Of a DNA stretch of 64,000 nt, positions 48,197 through 57,661 are shown piece after piece. The stretch's first letter is position 1, and the number at the start of each line of letters is the position of its first letter. The notes below the pieces were generated by a model. That model was not told where the DNA came from and made no database searches. It saw only the letters and a list, made by a program, of their open reading frames with translations. This DNA is from a bacterium BMS3Abin11 (lineage in GTDB: Bacteria; Pseudomonadota; Gammaproteobacteria; BMS3Bbin11), in assembly GCA_002897635.1 (NCBI GenBank), contig BDTD01000037.1, forward strand, positions 29,689 through 93,688. Direction: 5' to 3'. The position numbers and the translations under genes are program-made.

Positions 48197-48820
48197 GTGT
48201 TAGAAATTTTTCAATCAGGTGGCCTGCTGATGTGGCTGCTGCTAATCTGCTCAATTATTGCCCTGGCAATCGTTGCTGAACGGTTCTGGACACTGCAAAA
48301 ACGCAATGTGGCACCAGATCAACTGTTAAAACAGGTGCTGGATCACGAAAAAGCAAATCGGGTCAGTGAAGATTTGCTCAAACTACTGGTCAAGTCTTCC
48401 CCACTAGGCAGGCTGTTTGCTGTTGGCCTTGTTAATCGTGATCATAGTAGAGAAATCATGAAGGAAGCGATTGAAGAAGAGGGAAGTATCGTTGTCCATG
48501 AGCTGGACAAGAATCTCAATACCCTGGGAACGATGGCTGTTATTACGCCTTTGCTCGGCCTGCTGGGTACTGTCATTGGCATGATCCAGGTTTTTTCCTC
48601 GATTACACCGGAAGTAATGAGCCAGGGCATAGGGGATCCTACGGTGCTTGCTGCCGGTATTTCCAAAGCGCTAATCACCACCGCTGCGGGCCTTTCAATT
48701 GGTATCCCCGCATTAATGTTCCATCGTTATTTCAAGGGCAAGGTACGTTCTCTTACGGTAGAAATGGAGCAGCAGTCTGTTAAACTGGTTGAAATCATCC
48801 AGGGCGACCGCGAGTACTGA
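48197..48820 (+). CDS. exbB: ExbB/TolQ-type proton channel
   Basis: 207 residues, GTG start. Three helices in the MotA/TolQ/ExbB pattern: an N-terminal one (GGLLMWLLLICSIIALAI), then after a cytoplasmic domain LGTMAVITPLLGLLGTVIGM and ALITTAAGLSIGIPAL with the conserved Thr/Ala-Gly. Energises an outer-membrane process with ExbD. Its position before msbA is common in gammaproteobacteria and suggests a role in lipid A or outer-membrane assembly. Confidence 0.93.
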   Translation: MLEIFQSGGLLMWLLLICSIIALAIVAERFWTLQKRNVAPDQLLKQVLDHEKANRVSEDLLKLLVKSSPLGRLFAVGLVNRDHSREIMKEAIEEEGSIVVHELDKNLNTLGTMAVITPLLGLLGTVIGMIQVFSSITPEVMSQGIGDPTVLAAGISKALITTAAGLSIGIPALMFHRYFKGKVRSLTVEMEQQSVKLVEIIQGDREY

Positions 48821-48830
48821 GACCTGACAG

Positions 48831-49283
48831 ATGAAATTTAAAAATACCACCGATGATGATGAACTGGAGATTAATCTAACGCCTCTGATTGATATTGTCT
48901 TCCTGCTATTGATTTTTTTCATGGTATCTACAACGTTCACTAAAGAATCCCAGTTACAAATCAAGTTACCGCAGGCCGAGGGCGAGAAAGCGCTTCCTCA
49001 GGAGGTTCCGAAGCTAATCATTGAAATCAGTGCGTTGGGTGTCTATGCGGTAAAAGGCCCCAATGATAAAGCTGCACGCCAAATCCTGAATACCAGCCCA
49101 GGTGCGTTGCAGCGGGTGATTCGGTCTGCAGCTGAAAATCAGGATAAGGACAAAATGATCGTTATCATACGCGCAGACAGGAAAACGCCTCATGAAGCGG
49201 TTGTCCGGGCACTGTCAATAGCAGGGCGGCTGGGTCTTACACGCATTACCTTTGCAACTGAATCTCAACCTGGAGATAGTTGA
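48831..49283 (+). CDS. exbD: ExbD/TolR-type transport energiser
   Basis: 150 residues: short N-terminus, NLTPLIDIVFLLLIFFMVST with the channel Asp, then a periplasmic domain ending VRALSIAGRLGLTRITFATE. Partner of the ExbB above (ten-base gap). Its TGA overlaps the msbA start. Confidence 0.93.
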   Translation: MKFKNTTDDDELEINLTPLIDIVFLLLIFFMVSTTFTKESQLQIKLPQAEGEKALPQEVPKLIIEISALGVYAVKGPNDKAARQILNTSPGALQRVIRSAAENQDKDKMIVIIRADRKTPHEAVVRALSIAGRLGLTRITFATESQPGDS

Positions 49284-51064
49284 CCTCGGTGTCCGAAATT
49301 GTTGATACCCACTATACCGGCTGGGAGCTTTACCGGCGTCTGCTGAGTTACGTTAAACCGTACCGTAAGGTCTTTCTATTTGCCATTATCGGCATGATCA
49401 TTGTTGCGGCTACCCAGCCGGGGCTGCCCTATCTGATTAAAGGAATTACAGACAAGGGCTTTATCGCCAGGGATTCCGGATACATTCGGATGATCCCCAT
49501 CTATCTAATTTTGCTTTTTCTCATTCGTGGTGTTGCAACCTTTGCTTCACAATTTGGTATCTACTGGGTTGGTAGACGAGTCATTTTTGATATTCGTCGC
49601 GAAATGTTTCAGCGCATGATTCATTTACCAACAGCTTTCTTTGATGAAAACCATTCCGCCAAACTGGTGGCCAAGCTAATTTACGATGTTGAGCAGGTTG
49701 CGACAGCTGCCACCACTGCTCTGACGACAGTGGTAAAAGATGGCCTGACGGTGACCCTGTTGCTAGTGTATCTGGTTTATCTGGACTGGCGTCTGACCCT
49801 GATATTTCTGGTCATAGGTCCGTTGGTAGGCATTTTCGTACGTTTCATGAGCAAGCGCTTTCGTGCAGTCAGTACCTCAATACAATCCTCAATGGGACAT
49901 ATTGCTCACGTCGCCAAAGAAGCGATTGAAGGGCAAAGGATACTCAAAACCTATGGCGGACATAAAAAAGAAACCCGCTATTTTGAGCAGGCCAACGAGG
50001 AAAACCGCCAGATGTATTTAAGAAAGGCAAAAATCTCGGCTATGGCAATCCCTGTAGTGGAAATGTTTATAGCCCTGTCACTGGCTGGGTTGATTGCCTT
50101 CATGCTTAGTCGTACTGACCAGAATTCTACTACGGTTGGTTCCTTCATCGCTTTCCTGACAGCTGTGTTGCTGTTGATGCCTCCAATCAGACGTCTTACA
50201 AAAATCAATGAACCGGTACAGACAGGCATTGCTGCTGCACAGAGCGTCTTTATGTTGATGGATGAGGAGGAAGAAAAAGACAACGGTGAAGGTGTACTGG
50301 AAACTATAAAAGGTCATGTTGAATTTAAACAGGTAGGTTTCAGATACCATCCCGATGACGACCCGGTACTTGAAGATATCAACTTTGAAATTGCGCCGGG
50401 GAATGTAGTAGCGCTGGTCGGTGCATCCGGCAGTGGTAAATCCACCATTGCATCATTGATGGCTCGTTTTTATGATCCGCAGCAGGGCCAGATACTTATT
50501 GATGGCATTGATGTCTGCACACTAGGTCTGAAAAATTTGCGTAAACAATTGGCAGTAGTACCCCAGGAAACTATATTGTTTGATGGTAGTCTGGCTGAAA
50601 ACATTACCTATGGTTGTGAAGGCGATATTTCTCAGGAGGCACTGTCTAAGGCGGTAGACGCGTCAAATGTTCAGGAGTTTGTCAAAGGTCTACCTGAAGG
50701 AATGGATTCACAGATAGGTGAGCGGGGCGTGAGGCTATCGGGTGGCCAGCGGCAGCGTGTTGCTATTGCCCGTGCGATCTACAAGAATGCTCCCATCCTG
50801 GTGCTGGATGAAGCGACTTCCGCACTGGATACACGCTCGGAGCATCATGTACAGGAGGCCATGCAATACCTGATGGAAAAGCGTACCACACTGGTTATCG
50901 CTCACCGTCTGAGTACGATTGAGCATGCAGACAAGATTATTGTTCTACATCAGGGAAAAATTCTGGAACAGGGATCGCATGAGGCTCTGCTAAAGAAAAA
51001 TGGAACCTATGCAGAGCTCTACCACCGTAAGTTTACTGACCTGAAAGTTGAAGAACAGGGCTGA
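49280..51064 (+). CDS. msbA: Lipid A flippase MsbA (ABC exporter)
   Basis: 594 residues. Six-helix membrane domain (about 25-320), then the ATPase with Walker A GASGSGKSTIAS near 386, Q-loop VVPQETILFDGSLAENITYG, signature LSGGQRQRVAIARAI and Walker B LVLDEATSALDT. Moves core-lipid A across the inner membrane. TTG 49280 overlaps exbD by four bases; GTG 49289 is the alternative. GGAG lies upstream of both. lpxK follows, the classical pair. Confidence 0.95.
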   Translation: MTSVSEIVDTHYTGWELYRRLLSYVKPYRKVFLFAIIGMIIVAATQPGLPYLIKGITDKGFIARDSGYIRMIPIYLILLFLIRGVATFASQFGIYWVGRRVIFDIRREMFQRMIHLPTAFFDENHSAKLVAKLIYDVEQVATAATTALTTVVKDGLTVTLLLVYLVYLDWRLTLIFLVIGPLVGIFVRFMSKRFRAVSTSIQSSMGHIAHVAKEAIEGQRILKTYGGHKKETRYFEQANEENRQMYLRKAKISAMAIPVVEMFIALSLAGLIAFMLSRTDQNSTTVGSFIAFLTAVLLLMPPIRRLTKINEPVQTGIAAAQSVFMLMDEEEEKDNGEGVLETIKGHVEFKQVGFRYHPDDDPVLEDINFEIAPGNVVALVGASGSGKSTIASLMARFYDPQQGQILIDGIDVCTLGLKNLRKQLAVVPQETILFDGSLAENITYGCEGDISQEALSKAVDASNVQEFVKGLPEGMDSQIGERGVRLSGGQRQRVAIARAIYKNAPILVLDEATSALDTRSEHHVQEAMQYLMEKRTTLVIAHRLSTIEHADKIIVLHQGKILEQGSHEALLKKNGTYAELYHRKFTDLKVEEQG

Positions 51065-51106
51065 TTCTGTCATGCAGAATTTAAGCTGAGTGTGTGAGGT
51101 GCTACT

Positions 51107-52105
51107 GTGAAATTCTCTATCTGGATTCAGGAACAGTGGCAGAAAAGGGGGCTATACGCATGGTTAATGATGCCACTTTCTTTTCTTTATTGCCTCGTGA
51201 TGATACTGCGACGTGAGGCCTATGGCTCAGGTTTACTGAAGACGTACCAGATAGGGAAACCTGTCATCGTTATCGGAAATTTGTCTGTCGGTGGTACGGG
51301 TAAAACGCCACTTGTCATCTGGCTTGCGAATGGACTGGCCAGAAAGGGATTCAGGCCGGCAGTAATTAGTCGTGGTTATGGTGGCAGAGCAAAAAAATTT
51401 CCTTTACTGGTCAATGCAGAGACACATGCCGCAATTTCCGGTGATGAGCCTGCAATGATTGCCCGTAGACTGGGTTGCCCGGTGGTGATTGATCCTGATC
51501 GAGTGGCTGCTGCTAACTGGCTGGTTGAGCGGGATCTTTGTGATGTCATCATCTCGGATGATGGTTTACAGCATCTGGCACTGGGGCGAGATCTGGAAAT
51601 TGCAGTAATTACATCTGACAGGGTAGCCGGCAACGGCCTTTGCCTGCCTGCTGGGCCATTGCGGGAAAATCAGGCCAGGCTGAAGAGCATTGACGTGGTC
51701 ATCAGCAGAGAGAAAAAGTCTACACTGACAGAACACACAATGGATTTACTGCCCGGCGAATGTAGCCGGCTGGAGAACCCTGCTATGCGTTTACCCCTGA
51801 GTGCTTTCTGGAAGGGCCCTGTACATGCAATAGCGGGCATAGGTAATCCCGAAGGGTTTTTTAGCAGTCTGCGTACAGCTGGACTGGAGATTATTCCACA
51901 CCCGTTTCCTGATCATTATGATTATACGCAGGCAGATATCTCATTTTCTGATGGCTTGCCGGTGATTATGACTGAGAAAGATGCGATAAAATGTAGAGAG
52001 TTTGCTACACGCAATCACTGGGCAGTAATTATCAGTGTAGATGTGGATCAAGGTATACTTATGACAGTGCTTGAGAAAATTAAGGAGTTCGATAGTAATG
52101 GATAA
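51107..52105 (+). CDS. lpxK: Tetraacyldisaccharide 4'-kinase LpxK
   Basis: Phosphorylates the lipid A precursor at the 4' position. The 332 residues have an N-terminal membrane-associated helix, P-loop [18 protein letters not shown] near 58-75, ISRGYGGR and [13 protein letters not shown], then [17 protein letters not shown] 51107 is preceded by GAGGTGCTACT. Its last eight bases overlap the Trm112-type gene. Confidence 0.95.
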   Translation: MKFSIWIQEQWQKRGLYAWLMMPLSFLYCLVMILRREAYGSGLLKTYQIGKPVIVIGNLSVGGTGKTPLVIWLANGLARKGFRPAVISRGYGGRAKKFPLLVNAETHAAISGDEPAMIARRLGCPVVIDPDRVAAANWLVERDLCDVIISDDGLQHLALGRDLEIAVITSDRVAGNGLCLPAGPLRENQARLKSIDVVISREKKSTLTEHTMDLLPGECSRLENPAMRLPLSAFWKGPVHAIAGIGNPEGFFSSLRTAGLEIIPHPFPDHYDYTQADISFSDGLPVIMTEKDAIKCREFATRNHWAVIISVDVDQGILMTVLEKIKEFDSNG

Positions 52106-52262
52106 AAAACTGCTGGAAATTCTGGTTTGCCCTTTATGCAAAGGCCCACTGAAATATGATCGCAAGGCGGAGGAACTGATCTGCAAGCCAGATAGACTGG
52201 CGTTTCCGATTAGGGACGGGATTCCGGTCATGCTTGAGGGTGAAGCGAGGGCTCTGGACTAG
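52098..52262 (+). CDS. ycaR: Trm112-family small protein YcaR
   Basis: 54 residues: [20 protein letters not shown] then [20 protein letters not shown]. This is the YcaR/Trm112 zinc-ribbon-like family, regularly between lpxK and kdsB. ATG 52098 with AAGGAG upstream (52082) is chosen over an earlier open extension. Overlaps lpxK by eight bases. Confidence 0.92.
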   Translation: MDKKLLEILVCPLCKGPLKYDRKAEELICKPDRLAFPIRDGIPVMLEGEARALD

Positions 52263-52265
52263 ATG

Positions 52266-52340
52266 GGTTACGATTTACGGGTTACGTTTTACGGAAAATC
52301 AAACCCGTAACACCTAAATCGTAAAACATAAAACTTAAAC
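52266..52340. repeat. Period-7 inverted element between ycaR and kdsB
   Basis: Left arm heptads GGTTACG, ATTTACG, GGTTACG, TTTTACG; right arm GTAACAC, CTAAATC, GTAAAAC, ATAAAAC, TTAAAC. The right arm ends directly at the kdsB ATG, replacing a normal leader and ribosome site. Confidence 0.85.
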
Positions 52341-53081
52341 ATGTCTTTTCACATAATAATTCCTGCGCGTTTCGAATCTACTCGTCTCCCCGGCAAGCCG
52401 TTGCTTGATATTGCCGGTAAGCCGATGATTCAGCATGTTTATGAGCGTGCGACAGAGGCGGGTGCTGCCAGTGTGACGGTCGCCACGGATAATTTACAGG
52501 TCGAACAGGTGGTTCGCGGATTTGGTGGCAATGCCTGCCTGACCAATGACCGGCACGTTTCAGGCACTGATCGCCTGGCGGAAGCTGTACAGATTATCGG
52601 CCTGTCTGATAACGACATGGTGGTGAACCTGCAGGGTGATGAGCCGTTGATGCCGGCATCGTTAATTTCACATGTTGCACAAACCTTGCAGAATGATAAA
52701 CAGGCTGTGGTGGCAACTGCCAGCATTCTAATTAATGATCCCACTCAGATCTCCGACCCGAATGTTGTAAAAGTAGTGGCAGATAGTGTCGGTCACGCCC
52801 TCTACTTCAGTCGCTCTACCATACCCTGCTTACGCGATGTGAATAGTGATCATGAACCCAGAATTTTCCGCCACATCGGTCTGTACGCCTACCGCTGCGG
52901 CTATCTATCTGAGTTCTCGCAGCTAGAACCCTGTGTACTTGAACAGGTAGAAGCCCTGGAGCAACTGCGGGTGTTGTGGTACGGCGGCAAAATCGCGGTA
53001 ATGGAAACGACTGAAGATCCCGGGCATGGGGTGGATACCCCAGAGGATTTGCAGAAGGTTCGGGCCTTGTTTGAGGAGTGA
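52341..53081 (+). CDS. kdsB: 3-deoxy-manno-octulosonate cytidylyltransferase KdsB
   Basis: Activates KDO as CMP-KDO for LPS inner core. 246 residues: IPARFESTRLPGKPLLDI, MIQHVYERA, VVNLQGDEPLMP, YFSRSTIPC and IGLYAYRCGYL, with the C-terminal EDPGHGVDTPEDL. Complete. The start lies against a heptad repeat, so how it is initiated (leader, coupling) is unclear. Confidence 0.96.
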   Translation: MSFHIIIPARFESTRLPGKPLLDIAGKPMIQHVYERATEAGAASVTVATDNLQVEQVVRGFGGNACLTNDRHVSGTDRLAEAVQIIGLSDNDMVVNLQGDEPLMPASLISHVAQTLQNDKQAVVATASILINDPTQISDPNVVKVVADSVGHALYFSRSTIPCLRDVNSDHEPRIFRHIGLYAYRCGYLSEFSQLEPCVLEQVEALEQLRVLWYGGKIAVMETTEDPGHGVDTPEDLQKVRALFEE

Positions 53082-53082
53082 G

Positions 53083-53159
53083 AGATCCAGGATGAAAGAT
53101 TAAGGATAAAAGAAAACTGGTTGTGATCTTGAAAATCCTTAATCTTTCATCCTGGATCT
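53083..53159. repeat. Period-7 inverted element after kdsB
   Basis: Perfect 25-base arms 53083-53107 and 53135-53159, built of GATGAAA, GATTAAG, GATAAAA-type heptads. The left arm starts two bases after the kdsB stop. Confidence 0.92.
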
Positions 53160-53285
53160 GATTTTCAATCTAGATCGAGATCAAAAAACTCCTTAAGTAA
53201 CAGAGTGCCATTTTCACTCATGCTATGCCACTTGTAAAAGGGATTGGGTACAATACCACTGCATTACAACAGGATTTCTGTATAT

Positions 53286-53759
53286 ATGATCAAAGTATTA
53301 TTCGTCTGTCTTGGCAATATATGCCGATCGCCAAGTGCCGAGGGCGTGTTCCGCAAGCTGGTTGATGAGCAGGGACTAGGTGGGGCTATCGAGATCGATT
53401 CTGCGGGTACTCAAGCCTATCATGTCGGCTCACCGCCGGACGACAGGGCGCAGGAAGCGGCCAGGCGCCGCGGGATCGATATGAGCAGCCAGGTTGGTCG
53501 GCGGGTTGATGACGGGGACTTTTATACCTTTGATTACATCCTGGCGATGGATGAATCGAATGAATATTATCTGCGGGAAATGGCTCCTCCGGAAGAAATT
53601 CACAGAATAAGGCGGTTTCTGGAGTTTGCTCCTGAGCGAACTGAGCGGGAAGTCCCTGATCCTTACTATGGTGGCCACGGAGGTTTTGAGCATGTACTGG
53701 ATCTGATTGAGGATGCATCTGAAGGCCTGCTGGCTGAAATAAAATTACGTATTAGTTAA
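53286..53759 (+). CDS. Low-molecular-weight protein tyrosine phosphatase
   Basis: 157 residues. P-loop CLGNICRSP from C8 to R14 and following S, DSAGT, and the acid loop EVPDPYYGG. Typical of the PTP gene that follows kdsB in Pseudomonas. ATG 53286 is chosen over an upstream frame to 53244. Likely acts on regulatory tyrosine phosphorylation, for example of polysaccharide kinases; the substrate is unknown. Confidence 0.95.
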   Translation: MIKVLFVCLGNICRSPSAEGVFRKLVDEQGLGGAIEIDSAGTQAYHVGSPPDDRAQEAARRRGIDMSSQVGRRVDDGDFYTFDYILAMDESNEYYLREMAPPEEIHRIRRFLEFAPERTEREVPDPYYGGHGGFEHVLDLIEDASEGLLAEIKLRIS

Positions 53760-53782
53760 ATAATTACAAAAGGATATAAGCG

Positions 53783-54274
53783 ATAGTTAATCCAGACAAC
53801 GAAGTAATAATTTCAATACCTGAGCAATCACTTGAACTGCGCAAACAGGGTGACTTGCTTGAGCGCTATTCGGTATCAACAGCCAGAAATGGCCCAGGTG
53901 AAGAATTCGGCAGTGAATGCACACCGCGGGGCAGACATATCATTCGTGCGGCAATCGGAACAGACTGTATAGCGGGCTCAGTTTTTGTCGGTCGCCGTCC
54001 GACCGGCGAGGTCTGGTCTGCCGAGCTCGCTCAGCTTGAACCTGGGCGTGACTGGATACTGTCACGGATACTCTGGTTAAGTGGTCTGGAACCGGGTGTA
54101 AACCGGCTGGCAAATGTGGATACGATGCGTCGTCATATTTATATTCACGGTACACCCTATGAGGATGAGATAGGCAGTCCGGTATCGCGCGGTTGTATTC
54201 GTATGCGCAATGCTGATTTGATCGACCTCTACGAACGGGTAAATCCTGGGGCAATTGTCATAATTAATTCCTGA
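53783..54274 (+). CDS. L,D-transpeptidase (YkuD) family protein, non-standard start
   Basis: The YkuD signature HGTPYEDEIGSPVSRGCIRM carries the catalytic His and Cys; VFVGRRPTGE is also typical. The homology clearly extends upstream of the first usual start codon (TTG 53855): IISIPEQSLELRKQGDLLE matches the family N-terminus. The frame opens after TAA 53777-53779. AAAAGG at 53769-53773 is spaced for initiation at ATA 53783, giving about 163 residues. Either AUA is used, or the start codon has mutated. nagZ follows after six bases. No signal peptide is seen. Confidence 0.75.
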   Translation: MVNPDNEVIISIPEQSLELRKQGDLLERYSVSTARNGPGEEFGSECTPRGRHIIRAAIGTDCIAGSVFVGRRPTGEVWSAELAQLEPGRDWILSRILWLSGLEPGVNRLANVDTMRRHIYIHGTPYEDEIGSPVSRGCIRMRNADLIDLYERVNPGAIVIINS

Positions 54275-54280
54275 GGGACT

Positions 54281-55321
54281 ATGCAAACCGATTCTCTTCA
54301 AATATCCCGTGGCCCGGTAATGGCTGATATTTCCGGTCTGGAACTCACTCAGGAGGAAAAAGAGCGTCTTTGTCACCCGGTTATCGGCGCAGTGATCCTG
54401 TTTTCGCGGAATTATAAGTCACCCGAGCAGCTGCAGACCTTGACTGCCGAGATCCATGATTTACGCAATCCGCCCTTATTGATTGCAGTCGACCATGAAG
54501 GGGGCAGGGTGCAGCGTTTCCGGCAGGGCTTTACCCATTTACCAGCGATGCGCCGCTATGGTGAATTATTTGACAATGATCCGGCCCAGGCATTGCAGCA
54601 ATGTTCCACGGCGGGCTGGTTGATGGCCACCGAATTGCTGGAACTCGGCGTGGATTTCAGCTTTGCACCGATTGCTGATCTTGACAGCGGTGTATCTGAT
54701 GTCATAGGTGACCGTGCCTTTCACAGCAAACCGGGCATCGCCGCTGAACTTGCTCTATCTTTTATGCTCGGCATGCGTAAGGCGGGGATGGCGGCAACAG
54801 CCAAACACTTTCCTGGCCATGGCTCTGTTCACGGTGACTCCCACCACATGATCCCAGTTGATGAGCGCAGTTTTGATCAGCTTTCAGATAATGACCTGGT
54901 GCCGTTTCGGGTGCTGATTGCATCGGCTGTAGAGGGTATTATGACGGCCCATGTTATCTATCCGCAGATGGATGAACAACCACCGACTTTTTCTGAATAC
55001 TGGCTACAGCAGGTGCTGCGAGATGATCTTGGATACAGGGGATTGATTTTCAGTGACGATTTGTCCATGGCAGGTGCAAAAATGGCAGGTAGGCCATTTG
55101 CCCGAGCGAAAGCAGCTATGGATGCTGGCTGTGATGTAATACTGGTCTGCAATGACTCACCGGCACTGGACGAAGTAATCGATGGCCTGTCATCAGCAAC
55201 CCTGGCATTACCGGGGGCACGCCTTGATGCCTTCGCACCGAAAATTCAGATGGCCAGAGATTTGAAACAATCAGCAGACTGGCAACAGGCTGTAGATACT
55301 ATTACAGGGCTTGCAGGATGA
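54281..55321 (+). CDS. nagZ: Beta-N-acetylhexosaminidase NagZ
   Basis: Glycoside hydrolase family 3 enzyme removing GlcNAc from anhydromuropeptides in peptidoglycan recycling. 346 residues with VDHEGGRVQRF, FAPIADLD, and TAKHFPGHGSVHGDSHH containing the catalytic Asp-His dyad; FSDDLSMAGA late. GAGGG precedes ATG 54281. Its neighbour upstream also acts on peptidoglycan. Confidence 0.96.
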   Translation: MQTDSLQISRGPVMADISGLELTQEEKERLCHPVIGAVILFSRNYKSPEQLQTLTAEIHDLRNPPLLIAVDHEGGRVQRFRQGFTHLPAMRRYGELFDNDPAQALQQCSTAGWLMATELLELGVDFSFAPIADLDSGVSDVIGDRAFHSKPGIAAELALSFMLGMRKAGMAATAKHFPGHGSVHGDSHHMIPVDERSFDQLSDNDLVPFRVLIASAVEGIMTAHVIYPQMDEQPPTFSEYWLQQVLRDDLGYRGLIFSDDLSMAGAKMAGRPFARAKAAMDAGCDVILVCNDSPALDEVIDGLSSATLALPGARLDAFAPKIQMARDLKQSADWQQAVDTITGLAG

Positions 55322-55857
55322 CGTATTCGGACATTATTAGATTCTGGTTTGGAGAAATTGAGCCGGAGAGCTGGTGGAAAAAGGATGCGGCCTTTGATCA
55401 GCTGATTCGCGAACGATTTTCAGATATTCACCAACAGGCGGCAAAATGTGAGCTTTTTGAATGGCGTCAGGATGCACTGGGCTGGTTGGCAGAGATCATC
55501 GTGCTGGATCAGCTTCCACGCAATATGTTTCGCGATACCCCGCAGGCATTTGCTACCGACAGGCTTGCCGTAATCCTGGTTCAGGAAGCCGTTTCTAACC
55601 AGGTCGACAGGGAATTAACGGCCCCGCAAAAAAGTTTTCTCTACATGCCGCTGATGCACAGCGAGTCACCCCTGATTCATGAAACAGCTATAGAGTTATA
55701 CAGTCAGCCGGGGCTGGAATTCAACCTGGATTTTGAGAAGAAACACAAAGCCATCATCGACCGATTCGGTCGTTATCCACATCGGAATACGATTCTTGGG
55801 CGTGAATCTACCGATGAAGAAATGGAGTTTCTTGAGGGGTCGGATTCATCGTTCTAA
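55318..55857 (+). CDS. DUF924 family protein
   Basis: 179 residues: IIRFWFGEIEPESWWKKDAA, EIIVLDQLPRNMFRDTP, FLYMPLMHSESPLIHETAI and FGRYPHRNTILGRESTDEE are the DUF924 signature blocks, an all-helical (TPR-like) fold of unknown role. Starts at ATGA overlapping the nagZ stop, so co-translated. Confidence 0.92.
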   Translation: MTYSDIIRFWFGEIEPESWWKKDAAFDQLIRERFSDIHQQAAKCELFEWRQDALGWLAEIIVLDQLPRNMFRDTPQAFATDRLAVILVQEAVSNQVDRELTAPQKSFLYMPLMHSESPLIHETAIELYSQPGLEFNLDFEKKHKAIIDRFGRYPHRNTILGRESTDEEMEFLEGSDSSF

Positions 55858-55863
55858 AAAGGC

Positions 55864-55929
55864 AGATGAAAGATAAAAGATGAAGGATGCAAGAAAACCT
55901 GTTTCACTTTCATCCTTATTCCTTAGTCC
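55864..55929. repeat. Period-7 element between DUF924 and the flippase-like gene
   Basis: Left heptads GATGAAA, GATAAAA, GATGAAG, GATGCAA; right arm degenerate (TTTCATCCTTATTCCTTAGT). Shares the GATGAAA word with the copy at 53.1 kb. Lies between convergent genes. Confidence 0.8.
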
Positions 55930-55936
55930 CGTATCA

Positions 55937-56917
55937 CTAACTAATCCGACTTTCCTCCGCATCTTTCAACAATGTTTTACTCCCTGATTCTGTAAGGTAT
56001 ATATACAGCCCCGGTAGTGATGCCAGCAGAAGTATCGGGATATAGAACAATGCAATAGCTGTGGCATCGTTTTCTGCGATTCCGAAACGGATCAGGAGTC
56101 CGACAGCTGCCATTTCTCTGACCCCCATACCGCCGATAGATATGGGCAGGGCCGCCGCCATCAGGGCGAGTGGGATGACGACCAGCATTACCTGAATGCT
56201 GACCTCTACGTCCAGACCCATTGCCAGAATATAATAAACTAATACTGCTAAAAGTTGTGCGGCAGCGCTATAGAGGACGATAATCAGCAGTGTGGAGGGA
56301 TGCTTCAGATAGCCATGCGTGGCCTCACCCATGCGTAGAATGAAGCCTATCAGTCGAAAGCGGGCAAGTCGCTCAAGCATTTTGTGCAGTGGCCAGTATG
56401 TTGCAGGCAGGGCGATCAGGGCCAGGACGGCGGACGCGCCGGTCAAAATCAGCGTTAACGTTGACCACAGGGTTTTGCTGACGATGGCTACTGAATCTGT
56501 CAGATAAATCGCAGTGACATTGATAGCCAGCAGTACAACCAGACCAATGACTCTTTCAGTCACTATCGGTGACACCGCACACACCGCATCTCTGTTGTGG
56601 CGGTAGATGTAGAAGCTGCGAATCAGGTCGCCACCAGTTGCTGTCGGCAGGATATTGTTAAATAGCGTCGCGACCAGGTAATGGCTGAATAACAACTGGG
56701 TGCTGAAATATGGATAGTGTGTGCGCAGTAGCACCGCCCAGCGTAGAGTGCCTATGTAGAGTGTGAGTAAAAGGATAGAGATAGCCAGCGGAATAGTCCA
56801 CCAGGAAAGACCGGCTGCCTTGCCAATAAGTGACGGCCAGTCCAGCTGCCATAATAGATAGCCGAGCAGCGACAGGCTGACAACAATTTTTGCCGCAAGC
56901 AGAAGGTATTTTTTCAA
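55937..56917 (-). CDS. Lysylphosphatidylglycerol synthetase-like transmembrane protein (AglD/YbhN type)
   Basis: 326 residues, seven to eight helices: GYLLWQLDWPSLIGKA, LFSHYLVATLFNNILPTATGGDLIRSFY and late PISIGGMGVREMAAVGLL, which are signature stretches of the UPF0104/flippase-like family. Some members move lipid-linked intermediates; no C-terminal aminoacyl transferase domain is present. Function not known. Confidence 0.88.
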   Translation of the reverse strand: MKKYLLLAAKIVVSLSLLGYLLWQLDWPSLIGKAAGLSWWTIPLAISILLLTLYIGTLRWAVLLRTHYPYFSTQLLFSHYLVATLFNNILPTATGGDLIRSFYIYRHNRDAVCAVSPIVTERVIGLVVLLAINVTAIYLTDSVAIVSKTLWSTLTLILTGASAVLALIALPATYWPLHKMLERLARFRLIGFILRMGEATHGYLKHPSTLLIIVLYSAAAQLLAVLVYYILAMGLDVEVSIQVMLVVIPLALMAAALPISIGGMGVREMAAVGLLIRFGIAENDATAIALFYIPILLLASLPGLYIYLTESGSKTLLKDAEESRIS

Positions 56918-56926
56918 TATTCTACA

Positions 56927-57493
56927 CTAGTTACCGGCACGTTCGACGTATTCACCGGTACCGGTGTTGACCTTGATTTTCTCCCCGGTATTAATGAACT
57001 GTGGAACGGTAACAGTAATCCCCGTTTGCAGTTTAGCCGGTTTACCCGAGCTTGTCGCAGTCTGTCCTTTGACCACACTTTCAGTCTCAATCACTTCAAG
57101 AACTACATTCAGTGGAAGCTCCATGCCAATGGGGTTTTCGTTATAAAAGTTGATCTGTACTTCCATATTGGGCAGTAAATAGCCCATTTGTTCGCCGATA
57201 TCTTCTTCAGCCATACCGAGCTGCTCGTAAGTGCCCAGATCCATGAAGATGTGATTATTACCTTCGGCATACAGGTATTGCATCTGCCGAGGCTCAACAT
57301 GGGCCTTTTCCAGCTTTTCATCGGAGCGAAAACGCTCATTGAGTTTTGTGCCGATTGAAATTTCCTTCATTTCAGCCTGCACAAAGGCGCCGCCCTTACC
57401 GGGTTTGACATGCCCTAGCTTAAGCACTCGCCAGAGTTTCCCCTGATGTTCCATCAGATTGCCTACCCTCATTTCAAAAGCCGAAATTTTCAT
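56927..57493 (-). CDS. efp: Translation elongation factor P
   Basis: Relieves ribosome stalling at polyproline. 188 residues with the loop lysine K33 in HVKPGKGGAF, ready for lysylation by EpmA if that enzyme exists elsewhere (none in the window). Complete three-domain protein, ending TGTGEYVERAGN. The Pro2 stalling relief is standard for the family. Confidence 0.97.
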   Translation of the reverse strand: MKISAFEMRVGNLMEHQGKLWRVLKLGHVKPGKGGAFVQAEMKEISIGTKLNERFRSDEKLEKAHVEPRQMQYLYAEGNNHIFMDLGTYEQLGMAEEDIGEQMGYLLPNMEVQINFYNENPIGMELPLNVVLEVIETESVVKGQTATSSGKPAKLQTGITVTVPQFINTGEKIKVNTGTGEYVERAGN

Positions 57494-57558
57494 CTATACG
57501 TTTCCAGAACTGTTTGATATCCGATGCAGGATTGTAGGGGAAGACGGGGGGAAGGGAA

Positions 57559-57637
57559 AGTTTTACGTGTCACGGTTTACGGACAACTGTTTTTGATTTT
57601 CCATAAATCGTAACACGTAAAACGTAATACGTTTTTT
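57559..57637. repeat. Period-7 inverted element between efp and udgB
   Basis: Left heptads TTTTACG, TGTCACG, GTTTACG; right GTAACAC, GTAAAAC, GTAATAC, GTTTTTT. Same GTAAAAC word family as at 52.3 kb. Confidence 0.85.
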
Positions 57638-57661
57638 CCCAGTAATTGTTAGAATCTCCTC

